Below are positions 32,301 through 32,755 of a stretch of 32,755 bases of DNA, piece by piece; position 1 is the first letter of the stretch, and every line of letters begins with the position of its first letter. The notes below the pieces were generated by a model. It was not told where the DNA came from, made no database searches, and worked only from the letters and a program-made list of their open reading frames with translations. Location of the stretch: the NCBI GenBank assembly GCA_036897485.1, contig JAYMTF010000616.1:1-32755 (forward strand), given 5' to 3'. A program made the translations under genes and the position numbers. Origin of the DNA: Pelargonium nanum (taxonomy: Eukaryota; Streptophyta; Magnoliopsida; Geraniales; Geraniaceae).

Positions 32301-32755
32301 TGTTCGGTTGCACCGAGTTTGTATATGAAACTATTTCAGATAATTAGAGATCAATATACCCCTTCAAGAAGAGTACTTATAGGTGGTGACTTACCGATGA
32401 GATGACGACGCGTGATTGTGTGTGTTGTTTATTTTTCAAACCTATGACTCAATTTGACTTAGGAGATGATATGATGTTTAGATGCTACATGTCATTTTTA
32501 TATTGGCCAAGATAAATTATAATATTTTAAGCATCGTCAACTTTAAAATGAATATTGAATGAATTAAAGAGATAAGCTTAACTAAAACCATGTTTATAAA
32601 TATAAAATTTGAAATTAACGGGAGACTCTTATGTGTAATAAAATAGATGTAAATAATATTTTTCACAAGGGATTAAATATTCTAAGCCAAAGATTATTTG
32701 GATTAGGCTAAGCCATGAATGAGGTGATGACACCTCATTAAAATTCATGGATCTG
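29361..32755. other. Intergenic region downstream of the reductases
   Basis: The first 100 or so bases are the copy 2 3' UTR. At 29725–29937 a minus-strand frame of 70 codons has coding-like composition (SPYPKKLRGDFKNYLEGTMK) but no context; it may be a gene scrap. From 30040 to 30600 base composition is noticeably less AT-rich, with a possible hAT end and a G-box (30471–30476). From 30700 to the right edge the sequence is strongly AT-rich and I see no gene or defined repeat. Confidence 0.45.
30043..30089 (-). mobile_element. Possible hAT transposon terminus
   Basis: Read on the minus strand from 30089, the sequence begins TAGAGGTGGCCAAC and continues into GGTCGGGTCGGTG and CCGACCC motifs. 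The TAGAGGTGGCAA plus GGTCGGGT layout is typical of many plant hAT ends. An 8-bp inverted repeat (30043–30050 and 30063–30070) lies within it. No matching second end was found, so this is a fragment or a solo end. Confidence 0.35.

Overview
This is plant nuclear DNA: AT-rich, intron-dense, with GT–AG introns, Stowaway-type and hAT-type MITEs and a plant L1-type LINE remnant. The protein sequences look eudicot, probably an asterid. The double-bond reductase family also includes the mint pulegone reductase, so Lamiales is a reasonable guess, but the window does not name the species.

Layout. Positions 1–1.1 kb (+) hold a two-exon gene or young pseudogene of unknown family. Its apparent start codon lies in a 66–70 bp copy of an intron of the neighbouring gene. 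Positions 1954–22136 (−) hold one large intact gene, NUP205. I could trace 45 exons without a break (5652 coding nt, 1883 aa), with every junction agreeing in phase. Its introns carry two Stowaway MITEs, a LINE 3' fragment with an internal 117-bp duplication, a perfect 48-bp tandem duplication and an unexplained 129-codon ORF. Two of its introns use GC instead of GT at the donor. Positions 22.1–24.9 kb are intergenic with degraded transposon-like sequence. Positions 24932–27039 and 27739–29360 (+) hold two tandem five-exon genes of identical exon lengths, each encoding a 346-aa NADPH-dependent 2-alkenal/double-bond reductase of the zinc-independent MDR family. Positions 29.4–32.8 kb are intergenic, with a possible hAT terminus and no supportable gene.

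How the genes relate. NUP205 is a housekeeping inner-ring nucleoporin. The reductase pair is a small tandem array from detoxification or specialised metabolism; the two have no evident functional link. NUP205 is convergent with the first gene and divergent from the reductases. The reductases are the most dynamic part: N-terminal halves diverged much more than C-terminal halves, their promoters differ by a block holding the only TATA-like element near copy 1, and a 234-bp hAT-like MITE sits in copy 1 where copy 2 keeps an empty site.

I found no undescribed multi-gene system. The best leads are the reductase pair's evolution, the two GC–AG introns and the intron-derived 5' end of the first gene.
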